Source: Spinacia oleracea
Lineage: Eukaryota > Streptophyta > Magnoliopsida > Caryophyllales > Amaranthaceae
Assembly: GCF_020520425.1 (NCBI RefSeq)
Contig: NC_079492.1
Location: 72,655,671 to 72,719,670 of the forward strand
Length of the DNA stretch: 64,000 nucleotides
Reading direction: 5' to 3'
A program made the position numbers and the translations under genes. Numbering within the stretch: position 1 is the first letter of the stretch; each line of letters begins with the position of its first letter. Below, piece by piece: positions 1 through 11,200 of the stretch. The notes under the pieces are model-generated. The model was not told where the DNA came from and did not search any database. It was given only the letters and a program-made list of their open reading frames with translations.

Positions 1-14
1 AACATCAATTTCAA

Positions 15-102
15 CGCCCAGCCCTGGGCGCTGAAATTGCCTGGATCCTATTTTCAACGCCCAGAGATGGGCGCCGAAATCTTTGACGCCCAGCCCTGGG
101 CG
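15..102. repeat. Three GC-rich short palindromes in LTR U3
   Basis: CGCCCAGCCCTGGGCG occurs at 15-30 and 87-102, and the variant CGCCCAGAGATGGGCG at 58-73. Each is a perfect or near-perfect inverted repeat that could form a hairpin of 6 or more GC pairs, usually framed by TTCAA and TGAAA. Two related palindromes lie near 1798-1813 and 1829-1849. Confidence 0.75.
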
Positions 103-183
103 CTGAAAATACCTGGGACGTGTTCTTTCCTAATTCCTCGTGGATTAGAGTTCTACAATTCTATCTTTCCACGAACTCTTTTC

Positions 184-191
184 TATAAATA
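184..191 (+). promoter_or_regulatory. TATA-like box of the left LTR
   Basis: TATAAATA followed by GGGCCC lies about 30 bases before the region homologous to the leader side of the inverted sister LTR. The position suits an LTR core promoter. Activity is unknown. Confidence 0.4.
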
Positions 192-1005
192 GGGCCCTAA
201 GTTCGACGTGAAAAAAAGGACAACACACAATTATTATTCTGAGTATTGACTCTGAACCCCTAAGCCTAAGCCTCACGCTGCAAAACTGATCACGCGTTCT
301 ATAATTTGAGATTCGTTAAATAAAAGGAGAAATAGCAAAGTTAAAGTGGTTAGTTTTCTGAGAACCGTGATGCACCTCTCAAGGGTGCGTCGTAATGTGT
401 CCCTCTTCTATGGTTTAATTGCTTTCCTCGCCCTTTTATAAACTGTTAAACTAATTAAATCTGATTGTTCTATCACGCCTAATAAAGGTAATATGTTGGG
501 AAATTGGATTATCAGTCTAGGTCCCTTAAAACAATCTAAATCAGATAATCGCGTTCGATCTAGTACTATATATTGCATATTGTTAAAATCAACTCAGATT
601 AGTTTAATAGTTAACGCATGTCCCTTCAATTATTTATGCTGAGCTAGTAAGGATATCCTGCCTATGGAGTTATCGAAGAGCGAGTAATCCTCTCGGTAGT
701 TACAGTCCCCCGAACCCTCAATCTCTACCTTGCGGGTGTATGTTGAGAGATCCCCACACCAGGGATCACAAGGGACCCTACGGCCGCCGTGGTCAAACAT
801 AATTGCACTCCTCTTATGTCACGATAACCGAGTTTTGTCAGTTTTTCTCATTGTCGTTAAAAACTGAATGGCGACTCCTATATTACTAGTCAATTGGGTG
901 TAAACTCACAGTAAATCCAATTACATTTGATTTGAAAAAAAGAAACGTCACACCCACGAGGGACAAGGTCAAGCATTAGCCTCGCGCTTTTTCCACCCCC
1001 TCACA

Positions 1006-2630
1006 GTAGCCTTATGGCATGCCGATTTGGGTATTTTCATGGTTCATCATGTTACATTCATGAAAAATATTTTAGTCCGTACTTAGGAGTATTTCAAGGA
1101 GCGAGTCGTGACCCAATGTGATTATAAGCCTTGAGGCCATTAATTTTTTTGCCAATGGTATTGACACCTTAGGTTCACTTTGGGGGTTGTGCGACTATGG
1201 AGGAATGATTTTCAGAATGTGACTGTTTCCATTTTGCAAATACTTGAATTACATAATATATTCTTTTTATTGGTGAGAGAGAGTATTGAGGCCGTAGATT
1301 CTTAGCAAGGGATGACAATTACATATGGGTGCTTATTAATTTCTTTTAAATGTTAGGAAGGGAGACTCAATATGGTTTAACCTTTTAACTTGCAGAACGA
1401 CACCAAGCATTAGGACCGATTCTATGTATAAGACAACTAAGACTTAGGATTTAGATTGTACTTTGGCATAGCCTAGTCTAGACTCGGATTTATTTATTTT
1501 TTATTCGAACATTATTTTTCCTTGAAAAATTTATTTGAACATTATTTTTTGAATACTTTGCCCATGTGACATTCAAGGTCATTTAATCAGCATGCTCGGT
1601 TTAGTGCCGAACATAGTCGTCATAGGAGGCTTAGTGACGACAGAAGGAGTTGTTATTTTATAAGTCGTTCTTAGAATCGAGTGCCTTTTTCGTACGTCCT
1701 CGTAGCAAATTTGTTACGAAATTTTTTTATTGCTACGTATACTTTATGCGCGGGAATCGAGGCTGCTGTGCCTGACCCAAAGGCCAGGCAGCAACTTCGG
1801 CGCCCAGGCTGGGCGTGGAAACTGATTGGCGCCCAGCCAGGGGCGTTGAAAATGCGTCCCTGACTGGTACTCGTATTCTGTTCGCGTATCCTTTTTTTGT
1901 ATATACGACTTAATTTTGCGTGTTTGCCTAATAGTGTCCTTTACGCGTTGTACCGCGTTATGGATTCCGTTACAGGCTGTCCTGGGCGTCGCTTATTTTT
2001 GTGGCGATCGCCCGGGGCTGCGGAACACGTATTTTGGTATAACTCTTTGGCCAATTGGTGTTTATGAATTCTTGGGCAATTTTTAGGGTCGTTGGTTTTC
2101 TAGTATTATTTGTCACACACAATCATGTAATTCGCTACACGTAACTAACATTACAACATGAAGCAAAATATTATGTCACGTAGTTTATGATAGGCTTCTA
2201 TGGGTAATATTTGCGCCGGCTTGGTACCGCTTCTATTGTAGATCCAACACATGCCCCGGTCGAGGTAGTGCATTCACGAGAGAATTTCATCCCAAGAGGC
2301 CAATCACGATGTAAGCCAAGGGGGCATGCACCAATGAGAGGGACCTAATGGGCGAGCGATTGGGTTTGGGACAGGTGTACTACTAGCGAAAGTGTCGAGT
2401 GGGCAACATTCGAAGCGTATGCACCCCCCGGGTGGCGATGGGTATCCTTATTCCCAACTCCCGAGATGAAACACGCTAAGGGAGCCAAGATTCGTTATGC
2501 GGTTCTGCCCGTTCACATTAATATGCTGATTTTCAGGTCGTCCCAACTTGATAAGGAAATAAACGCGGGGTAGGATCGTTTCACCCTTCGGCTATTTTGA
2601 TTACCTACGACCACGAGTATTTCATTAACA
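1006..2630. other. Retroelement-derived spacer without a recognisable gene
   Basis: This is the spacer between the two inverted LTR copies. I see no protein-family motif. Two more GC-rich palindromes lie at about 1798-1849. The right part (about 2200-2630) sits directly downstream of the minus-strand PBS, so it is best read as the untranslated leader of the minus-strand gypsy element. The left part is unclassified and AT-rich. Confidence 0.4.
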
Positions 2631-2648
2631 TCCCCAGCGGAGTCGCCA
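2631..2648 (-). other. Primer binding site of minus-strand gypsy element
   Basis: On the minus strand TGGCGACTCCGCTGGGGA follows the LTR end CCCCCTCACA after one base. Starting with TGG (complement of a tRNA CCA end) and sitting right after the LTR identifies a PBS. This form is common in plant Tat/Ogre-like gypsy elements. I did not identify the tRNA. Confidence 0.7.
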
Positions 2649-2649
2649 C

Positions 2650-3650
2650 TGTGAGGGGGTCGAAAAAGCACGAGGCTAATGCGTGACCTCATCCCTCGTG
2701 GGCGTGACGTTGTCAGATCAGTGTAATTGGATTTTCCTGTGAGTTTACGCCAAATCGACTAGTAATATAGGAGTCGCCATTCAGTTTTTAACGACAATGA
2801 GATAAACTGACAAAACCCGGTTATCGTGACATAAAGGGAGTGCAATTATGTTCGACCACGACGGCCATAGGTTCCCTTGTGATCCCTGGAGTGGGGATCG
2901 CTCAACGTACACCCGCAGGGCAGAGATTGAGAGTTCGGGGGACTGTAGCTACCGAGAGGAGTGCTCATCGATAATACTCCAGAGGCAGGTTATCCTTACT
3001 AGCTCAGCATAAATAATTCAAGGGACATGCGTTAAACTATTAAACTATTCTGAATTGGTTTTAGCAACATGCAACACATAATACTAAATCGATCGTGATT
3101 ATCTTATTTAGATTGATTTAAGGTACCTAGCATGATAATTGAATTGTCCAAGGTATTATCTTATTAGGCGTGATAGATCAATCAAGTTAATAGTTTGACA
3201 ATTTTATAAAATGGTGATAAAAGAGATTAAATCATATGAGGGACACATTACAACGCACCCTTGAGAGGTGCGTTGTGGTTCTCAGAAAACTAACCACTTG
3301 GCTTTGCTATTTCTCCTTTTATTTAACGAATCTCGGGTTTCTAAGCAATGTTCCAGTATTTAGGCTTAATTCATCAAGCTACAAGGGGCAGGATGCGTTC
3401 TGTTCGACTTTTTGGTCGATTGCGACAGAACACCGGATCAATTTTGCAGCGTGAGGCATAGGCTTAAGGCTAGAGTCAATACTCAGGTTATGCCATTGTG
3501 TGTTCTTTTTCACGTCAGTTTTAGGCTGTATTTTCATGAAAGGGTGATTGAGATTCGTTATTTTATAGGAGATGCGTTGCCAAGTGGATATTTATGTTCT
3601 CATCATCGAACCTTCCCTTTCGGGAATGGGGACAAAAGTAGGTGTCTACA
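2650..3650 (-). repeat. Tat/Ogre-like gypsy LTR, minus orientation
   Basis: The minus-strand end is CA at 2651-2650, next to the PBS. The start is probably near 3650, where the minus strand reads TGTAGACACC; this outer limit is less certain because the same bases read TGTCTACA on the plus strand and may instead begin the next LTR. The copy is the inverted, diverged partner of the LTR ending at 1005. A TATA-like CTATAAAATA lies near 3560-3570 on the minus strand. Short open frames here on both strands are chance. Confidence 0.6.
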
Positions 3651-4567
3651 CTAAGAACATTTCCAAAATCCAAGGGCCAAAATTCAATCCCCGAGGCCGT
3701 TCCCATTCCGGAACTCGGTACAAAATACGAATTCCGAATATCAATTTCAAAATCCAAGTTCAATTTCACCCAATGGACTATCCCATTGGTTTTACAAGGC
3801 CTTTTCCAGTCGAAATGACACTAAGCAATCCAAATTCGGGTGCCGACCCACAAAACCGAGCAAGTCGGGCCTCGTCCCGTAAAATCGAATTCAAAAACCC
3901 GAAACGGCTTGTTTTTAGACGCAAACTAAGCCTTAATCCTCAAGCAAACACTACGTTCCAGCTTCGTACAATTCGTACGAAGGTACACCATTACAAGCCA
4001 AAACAAGGACGATATCTTTCGTCCTTGTTTGACAGCTTCTGTGCCACGTCAGCAGCGCTGGACGCTGGTGTATGCTGGCGTTTAGCAGCAGCTTCTCCTA
4101 TTTAAACCCCTAATTCTGAGCATTATGGGGAGGCAAAATCAAAACACAATGTCGTAATACAAAAATTGCCACTCTAATCAAAATACAAAAGTCCTCCAAA
4201 ATCACATACAATTTCCAAGTTCTAAGCAATTGGGAGCTCTAAAAGGAATTCTTGCCTAAACCTAACTAGGTAATTCCGAATCCCAACCCTAATCAATCAT
4301 GTTTCTTTGATTTTCTCTTTCAAAAATGATTAGTATGTTGGCATTTTTAATCCTAAAAGTGTCACTTACAACAATCATACATTTCTTACAAAATCCAAAC
4401 TTTATGTGATACAAAAATGCAAACTTTCAAGATTCAATGATGTTCAAAGTTGTTTGTAATCACTTCTTTGGACTAGAATCACCTTCAAAACGGAGTAATC
4501 AAAGATGATGCCTTTCTAATGTTTAAAGGTTTAATCTTTGAGATTCAAGACTCCACTTTTAAAATTA
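3643..4567 (+). repeat. Gypsy LTR left part (U3/R), split by the Helitron array
   Basis: A purine-rich tract GGGGACAAAAGTAGG, which could be a polypurine tract, precedes TGTCTACA at 3643-3650. The stretch is non-coding LTR-like sequence with a TATA-like TATTTAAA at 4099-4106. A 177-codon open frame over it has no family motif. The last ~130 bases (about 4440-4560) resemble the sequence just right of the array (33105-33230), sharing AATCTTTGAGATTCAAGACTC. The Helitron array starts at 4568. Confidence 0.5.
4099..4106 (+). promoter_or_regulatory. TATA-like box of the split LTR
   Basis: TATTTAAA followed by CCCCTAATTCTGAGC, in a position suiting an LTR core promoter. Supported only by motif and placement. 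Confidence 0.35.
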
Positions 4568-4594
4568 CTAGTCTTATATGCACGCGATGCGTGC
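4568..4594 (-). other. Helitron 3' terminus: hairpin and CTAG end
   Basis: On the minus strand the stem-loop GCACGC-ATC-GCGTGC (plus-strand 4580-4594) is followed by ATATAAGA and the terminal CTAG (4571-4568). A short GC hairpin about 10-12 bases before a CTRR end is the Helitron termination signal. The same structure recurs at the start of all eight units. Confidence 0.92.
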
Positions 4595-4828
4595 GGGATT
4601 ATATATAAAATTAAAAATTTAGTTAATACAACTAATTATAATAAATACTATGCAATAAAAATTGTTCAAAAACTAAACCAACAGAAAATGTCATGCTTTG
4701 CAAATTTGTGTTATTGAAGATATTGTATGGCTTTCTATTAACAACATTTTCCCTATGTAAAGGGGAAAAAAATATAATAATTTCTAGCTTAATATCTAAA
4801 AAGAAGGAAAACATCCTTTAATTCCTAT

Positions 4829-5313
4829 TCAAGGAAATCTGCTAATCGCCCTTTCAAGCAAATTATTCACAGCTAGAGTGAATGCATCTTCAAATTTCCC
4901 CAACTTGGTGTTAGCAGTTGCATAAACCAACCTAGGCATCAACTCATTAATAATATACTTCCTCATTTGTTGCGTTTCTTTTCGAGGGATCTTCATAAGC
5001 CTCTCTATCACATTCACCCATGACAGCTTGACCTCGTCTTGGTCTATAAACACGGAATACTTCCAGGATAATGTGCCGTGAATGGATCAAACACAACAGG
5101 GATGCAGCCAACAATGAGAGAATCAAACATGGACTTTCTCGTTGGACTGTCCCCTGGAGGCTGAAGGCAAAAATCCGATGCCATGAAAAGTTTCTCAACA
5201 TGTACTGATTTAATACATAATTCTCCTATACAGTTTAAGAAGTTGCAGACTTTATTTGGAGCAGAAATGCATTGTTCAATGAGGATCGATCTTTCAAGTG
5301 TGAATTCATGGAG
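4829..5313 (-). pseudogene. GT47 (exostosin/MUR3-like) glycosyltransferase C-terminal fragment, copy 1
   Basis: The parent family makes Golgi-located wall-polysaccharide glycosyltransferases, e.g. xyloglucan galactosyltransferases. In the minus-strand frame I read, in order, ILIEQC, FLNC, VEKLF, the hallmark [14 protein letters not shown] (about 5135-5180), and [21 protein letters not shown] deletion with frameshift then falls near 5060-5078, removing the stretch that normally carries a QYTWHLP-like motif. The other frame continues [32 protein letters not shown] and a natural-looking stop at 4829. Only about 160 of the usual 450-600 residues remain and there is no start codon. Sense strand matches Helitron orientation, as is common for captured genes. 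The exact GT47 clade is uncertain. Confidence 0.85.
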
Positions 5314-5344
5314 TAAACATGAAAAAGGTAAAAAACGGACTTAC

Positions 5345-5457
5345 CGGTATACCCAAGGCCCAAGATTTAGCCGCAGCAGCTACTGCCTTATTCGAACCAT
5401 TCATCCCTTGACCATCCTCACTATATCCTCCAAAGAATTATGCACTAAGAAATCATC
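5345..5457 (-). other. Exon-like captured fragment with splice-site motifs (Helitron copy 1)
   Basis: On the minus strand TTTGGTGCAG precedes and GTAAGTCC follows a 113 bp stretch. One frame reads GYSEDGQGMNGSNKAV then AAAAKSWALGIP up to the donor. Acceptor, open frame and strong donor together look like an exon taken from a host gene. I do not recognise the protein. It sits just upstream of the GT47 remnant in Helitron orientation and recurs in all copies. Confidence 0.4.
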
Positions 5458-6061
5458 CTGCACCAAATTTCAACACTAATTACCCCGAAATCTAAACACT
5501 TTACATGGATAGTCAATAGCTCAACTGTTAATAAAATCTAACAAACCCGCGATGAATGGGTGACCAATACGCAACGTTTCAGCTTCGAAAACAGGAAATC
5601 ATGGCTAAATCTTCCAATTGCAGCAAACAGAAGTATCGCCAATACATCCCCACCAGCTAATAACGCAACTTTCCTGAAATTTTAACAAAATAGTAAAGTA
5701 TGCTGAGTTTTTTCGCAAAATAATCAACATAACCAATTAAATTCTAAGAACATATATATATGCACGCTTCTAATTCATAAAATAAGAGTAAATAAATTTA
5801 GTCAAAAACAGAAAAATCGAAATATGCACTGAGTGAGCAGAAATTAGAACGATAGAAACCCATCATGTGAAGATACGTATCGTGATAAAATGAGTAAGGT
5901 ACAAAATCTCGATAATCCACAATTAGAAGGTGAATAAAGGTTTCAATATCGAATAGGTTAATTCTGATAAAAATTAACAGAGTAATTTAATAATAGAGAT
6001 AAACCGATGTCTCTAGTCACTCCAAACCTCGGGTAATTGGGCACATAATTGAGTCATATAC

Positions 6062-6119
6062 CTTCACCATCAGCAGGAACATAAGCTGAGCGCCTTGATT
6101 GGACTTGCTGATATGTCGG
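6062..6119 (-). other. Small exon-like captured fragment (Helitron copy 1)
   Basis: The minus strand reads TTTCTCAG, then 58 bp open in the frame PTYQQVQSRRSAYVPADGE, then GTATATGA. Splice-like borders flank a short open piece. The source gene is not recognised. It may belong with the other exon-like pieces. Confidence 0.35.
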
Positions 6120-6911
6120 CTGAGAAATTAAAAACATAAGTAGCATTTAGACTTTTAAAATAATGAAAGGAGTAGGTCAAAATAGCAGATTTCCTTCTTA
6201 ATGGAAGTTATTTAAGCACTTATTCAATTTTAGGACGACAACAGGTTATATATTGTTTTGTTTGTTGTCATCAGAATATTTTTTTTATTTCGGTACTTAC
6301 TCATAGAGATTACTTATGCACACCAAACAGAACAGACTGCACCTGAACTCAAGAACATCCAATTACTGAAATGCTGCACACTAACAACATCACTCCACAC
6401 AACAACAACTGGAGAGAAAACCTTACTTGAAAGCACCAGCAAAGCAACAGTAGAAAGTAACAGCAGCAAGCCAGCAACAACCAGACACTGCACACTGTAA
6501 ACCACAGCAGCAGACAACCAATAACAGACGCAGCAGCTACACGAACAAACACTCAATTATAAAACTTTGAATGAAGCAAAATTAACAAAATTAAGAAACG
6601 AAATGGGCATCAAAATCAATGCATTGCGATATTCTGAATGAGTCAATGCAATTCAAATAAATTTCAGCAACTATTAACACTACAACAAAGAAAGTAAAAC
6701 TTAGGGCTAATTATAGTGGGGGAGAAAGAAAGCATACCGAATTAGAAGAGGAAACAACGCTGGAAGAGAAGAGACAGCGAGATAGAGAAACTTAGGGCTA
6801 AATATACTCTGCACACCTAAAATTAAGATCAATCAAAAGTAAGAAAGAGAAAGATGCAATGGAAAAGATCCAGGAGAGTGTTAATATTTTGAGAGGGAAG
6901 AGATACGATAC

Positions 6912-7064
6912 CTCAAAAACCAAATCATTGAGGACGGTGGCAAGAAGCTCAAACATTTAACATGATTCCTTTTCAAAATGCTTATTGTAAGCTCTAAGCA
7001 CATTAGACGGGCTTGTCCTTGCTATGTAAATGTTCTCCTTGTTGTCCTCTATGTCTGCTGGCAC
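6912..7064 (-). other. Exon-like captured fragment ending in a stop (Helitron copy 1)
   Basis: On the minus strand GAATCTACAG precedes GTGCCAGCAG. The frame reads VPADIEDNKENIYIAR, then TSPSNVLRAYNKHFEKESC and TAA at about 6958-6960. Downstream MFELLATVLNDLVFE runs into GTATCG. It is either a last coding exon with 3' UTR or a fused piece. The family is not recognised. Another donor-like AAG|GTAATT lies near 7441. Confidence 0.35.
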
Positions 7065-8187
7065 CTGTAGATTCATCATCATTCATTGAACACCACAATT
7101 TACCAACAATTTTAGCTGCAGATTGTATGAAGATTGATCACCTTAGATAGCCACTGGAGGCTATACGAAGAATGAACAAAATGCAAGTGGTTGGTGGGAA
7201 AAAGCCTGTCATAAAAAGAGCCAGGGACACCATTCACAAAACAATACCCAAAATCCATATTCTTTAGTAAATTACCAATAAAAAGACATCTTATTTAAAC
7301 AAATATCCATGTTCATCACCATTTTTAAAAATTTACTGTGAAAATAAGATAAATCCAGATCCACAACAACAATTGACAGGCGAAATTTCAAAGCAATTGA
7401 AAAATTAATCAAAAAACAGAGAGATTGGAAGAAATAATTACCTTAATATTCGACGGAGATAATGAGGGAAAACGGTTGCCGAGAAGTGGACGTCGATGGA
7501 AACTAAAAATTAACCTCAGCAGAAACCTCAGCAAACTAAAAATTAACTAAAATCCTGAAGAAAAAAATCACGAACCAAAATTAAATTACCAACACCTAAT
7601 TCAAAAGAAAATCAGAATATTGCTTGAAAATAATCACAAAACGAAATTAAATTACCAACACCTAATTAAAATCGTAATAATTATCAAAACAGAAAGAAAA
7701 AAATCCCCAGAAAAAGAAATGTAATTTAAACAAACAGAAAAGCAAATGAAGAACTGTTACCTGATAATCGAAGAAGATCGATCAAACTCGTCGATTAATC
7801 GAATATTTATTATGAAAATTTCATTTTCCTTCCCTAAACCCCTAAATTCAATTATTTATTACGAAAATTTCAATTTTCCCCCAAATTTGAATCTATCTCC
7901 TCCAATGGTAAATCGATCGAAGGAGAGGAAGAAGATCGAGGGATAGGATGAATAAGATCGAAGGCATCTTTAGAGGAAAAAGATCGAAGAAGATCAAAGA
8001 GGATTTGAGTGGTATTCGTAGATGAAGAAGATCGAAGGAGAAAACGGGAGTGAGGAAGGAGAGATCAAACGGGAAGGAGGAGAGAGAAAACGGTGGAACA
8101 GGAAGCCAGAAAGGGCTCAGGGCAGTTTAGTATAGAGGGTATATTCGTATTTTTCCTTGGGGACACGAAAAGTTATTTTACCAAAAA

Positions 8188-8217
8188 GACCTCAGCTGTT
8201 CCTTTATATAATAGAGA
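8188..8217 (-). other. Helitron 5' terminus (TC end) at the copy 1/copy 2 junction
   Basis: The minus strand begins TCTCTATTATATAAAGGAAC at 8217 and reads inward to lower coordinates. It directly follows copy 2's terminal CTAG (8221-8218). The TC start with a TCTCTA..TATA body is typical of plant Helitrons. The junction recurs at 11867, 15517, 19167, 22816, 26465 and 30116. Confidence 0.88.
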
Positions 8218-11200
8218 CTAGTCTTATATGCACGCGATGCGTGCGGGATTATATATAAAATTAAAAATTTAGTTAATACAACTAATTATAATAAATACTG
8301 TGCAATAAAAATTGTTCAAAAACTAAACCAACAGAAAATGTCATGCTTTGCAAATTTGTGTTATTGAAGATATTGTATGGCTTTCTATTAACAACCTTTT
8401 CCCTATGTAAAGGGGAAAAAAATATAATAATTTCTAGCTTAATATCTAAAAAGAAGGAAAACATCCTTTAATTCCTATTCAAGGAAATCTGCTAATCGCC
8501 CTTTCAAGCAAATTATTCACAGCTAGAGTGAATGCATCTTCAAATTTCTCCAACTTGGTGTTAGCAGTTGCATAAACCAACCTAGGCATCAACTCATTAA
8601 TAATATACTTCCTCATTTGTTGCGTTTCTTTTCGAGGGATCTTCATAAGCCTCTCTATCACATTCACCCATGACAGCTTGACCTCGTCTTGGTCTATAAA
8701 CACGGAATACTTCCAGGATAATGTGTCGTGAATGGATCAAACACAACAGGGATGCAGCCAACAATGAGAGAATCAAACATGGACTTTCTCGTTGGACTGT
8801 CCCCTGGAGGCTGAAGGGAAAAATCCGATGCCATGAAAAGTTTCTCAACATGTACTGATTTAATACATGATTCTCCTATACAGTTTAAGAAGTTGCAGAC
8901 TTTATTTGGAGCAGAAATGCATTGTTCAATGAGGATCGATCTTTCAAGTGTGAATTCATGGAGTAAACATGAAAAAGGGAAAAAACGGACTTACCGGTAT
9001 ACCCAAGGCCCAAGATTTAGCCGCAGCAGCTACTGCCTTATTCGAACCATTCATCCCTTGACCATCCTCACTATATCCTCCAAAGAAGTATGCACTAAGA
9101 AATCATCCTGTACCAAATTTCAACACTAATTACCCCGAAATCTAAACACTTTACATGGATAGTCAATAGCTCAACTGTTAATAAAATCTAACAAACCCGC
9201 GATGAATGGGTGACCAATACGCAACGTTTCAGCTTCGAAAACAGGAAATCATGGCTAAATCTTCCAATTGCAGCAAACAGAAGTATCGCCAATACATCCC
9301 CACCAGCTAATAACGCAACTTTCCTGAAATTTTAACAAAATAGTAAAGTATGCTGAGTTTTTTCGCAAAATAATCAACATAACCAATTAAATTCTAAGAA
9401 CATATATATATGCACGCTTCTAATTCATAAAATAAGAGTAAATAAATTTAGTCAAAAACAGAAAAATCGAAATATGCACTGAGTGAGCAGAAATTAGAAC
9501 GATAGAAACCCATCATGTGAAGATACGTATCGTGATAAAATGAGTAAGGTACAAAATCTCGATAATCCACAATTAGAAGGTGAATAAAGGTTTCAATATC
9601 GAATAGGTTAATTCCGATAAAAATTAACAGAGTAATTTAATAATAGAGATAAACCGATGTCTCTAGTCACTCCAAACCTCGGGTAATTGGGCACATAATT
9701 GAGTCATATACCTTCACCATCAGCAGGAACATAAGCTGAGCGCCTTGATTGGACTTGCTGATATGTCGGCTGAGAAATTAAAAACATAAGTAGCATTTAG
9801 ACTTTTAAAATAATGAAAGGAGTAGGTCAAAATAGCAAATTTCCTTCTTAATGGAAGTTATTTAAGCACTTATTCAATTTTAGGACGACAACAGGTTATA
9901 TATTGTTTTGTTTGTTGTCATCAGAATATATTTTTTATTTCGGTACTTACTCATAGAGATTACTTATGCACACCAAACAAAACAGACTGCACCTGAAATC
10001 AAGAACATCCAATTACTGAAATGCTGCACACTAACAACATCACTCCACACAACAACAACTGGAGAGAAAACCTTACTTGAAAGCACCAGCAAAGCAACAG
10101 TAGAAAGTAACAGCAGCAAGCCAGCAACAACCAGACACTGCACACTGTAAACCACAGCAGCAGACAACCAATAACAGACGCAGCAGCTACACGAACAAAC
10201 ACTCAATTATAAAACTTTGAATGAAGCAAAATTAACAAAATTAAGAAACGAAATGGGCATCAAAATCAATGCATTGCGATATTCTGAATGAGTCAATGCA
10301 ATTCAAATAAATTTCAGCAACTATTAACACTACAACAAAGAAAGTAAAACTTAGGGCTAATTATAGTGGGGGAGAAAGAAAGCATACCGAATTAGAAGAG
10401 GAAACAACGCTGGAAGAGAAGAGACAGCGAGATAGAGAAACTTAGGGCTAAATATACTCTGCACACCTAAAATTAAGATCAATCAAAAGTAAGAGAGAGA
10501 AAGATGCAATGGAAAAGATCCAGGAGAGTGTTAATATTTTGAGAGGGAAGAGATACGATACCTCAAAAACCAAATCATTGAGGACGGTGGCAAGAAGCTC
10601 AAACATTTAACATGATTCCTTTTCAAAATGCTTATTGTAAGCTCTAAGCACATTAGACGGGCTTGTCCTTGCTATGTAAATGTTCTCCTTGTTGTCCTCT
10701 ATGTCTGCTGGCACCTGTAGATTCATCATCATTCATTGAACACCACAATTTACCAACAATTTTAGCTGCAGATTGTATGAAGATTGATCACCTTAGATAG
10801 CCACTAGAGGCTATACGAAGAATGAACAAAATGCAAGTGGTTGGTGGGAAAAAGCCTGTCATAAAAAGAGCCAGGGACACCATTCACAAAACAATACCCA
10901 AAATCCATATTCTTTAGTAAATTACCAATAAAAAGACATCTTATTTAAACAAATATCCATGTTCATCACCATTTTTAAAAATTTTCTGTGAAAATAAGAT
11001 AAATCCAGATCCACAACAACAATTGACAGGCGAAATTTCAAAGCAATTGAAAAATTAATCAAAAAACAGAGAGATTGGAAGAAATAATTACCTTAATATT
11101 CGACGGAGATAATGAGGGAAAACGGTTGCCGAGAAGTGGACGTCGATGGAAACTAAAAATTAACCTCAGCAGAAACCTCAGCAAACTAAAAATTAACTAA

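Larger units (their letters stand above)
1..1005 (+). repeat. Tat/Ogre-like gypsy LTR fragment, plus orientation
   Basis: No open coding frame. A TATA-like box (184-191) precedes a transcript-leader-like stretch. From about 190 to 1005 the sequence matches, with many differences, the reverse complement of about 2650-3480: shared blocks include GAGATTCGTTAAATAAAAGG, the region around CTCAAGGGTGCGT, and the end CCCCCTCACA. The homologous minus copy is followed directly by a PBS-type motif, so CACA at 1002-1005 is read as the LTR 3' end. Here the next bases (GTAGCCTTATGG) are not PBS-like, so this LTR has lost its normal internal neighbour. The LTR start lies outside the window. Family assignment rests on the PBS style of the sister copy, not on coding sequence. 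Confidence 0.6.
4568..8217 (-). mobile_element. Helitron copy 1 (3' end of the array)
   Basis: Complete 3,650 bp unit. Its 3' end meets host sequence (minus strand CTAG then TAATTTT), the only unit whose 3' flank is non-Helitron DNA. From 5' to 3' on the minus strand it carries AG-rich 5' sequence, a donor-like site near 7441, exon-like pieces at 6912-7064, 6062-6119 and 5345-5457, a CA/TG-rich stretch around 6340-6550, and the GT47 fragment at 4829-5313. At the marker sites near offsets 762 and 892 it matches copies 5-8, not its neighbours 2-4. Confidence 0.9.

Noticed and set aside
3572-4105. 177-codon plus-strand frame
   Set aside because: It lies in LTR U3 sequence, crosses the boundary between two LTRs and carries no domain.
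5183-5479. 98-codon plus-strand frame repeated in each unit
   Set aside because: It is antisense to the GT47 remnant and the neighbouring exon-like piece, which explain the sequence better.
6314-6556. Overlapping open frames on both strands in every Helitron copy (threonine-rich on plus, leucine/valine/cysteine-rich on minus)
   Set aside because: They come from a CA/TG-rich low-complexity stretch, overlap each other on opposite strands and show no family motif; conservation only reflects recent copying.
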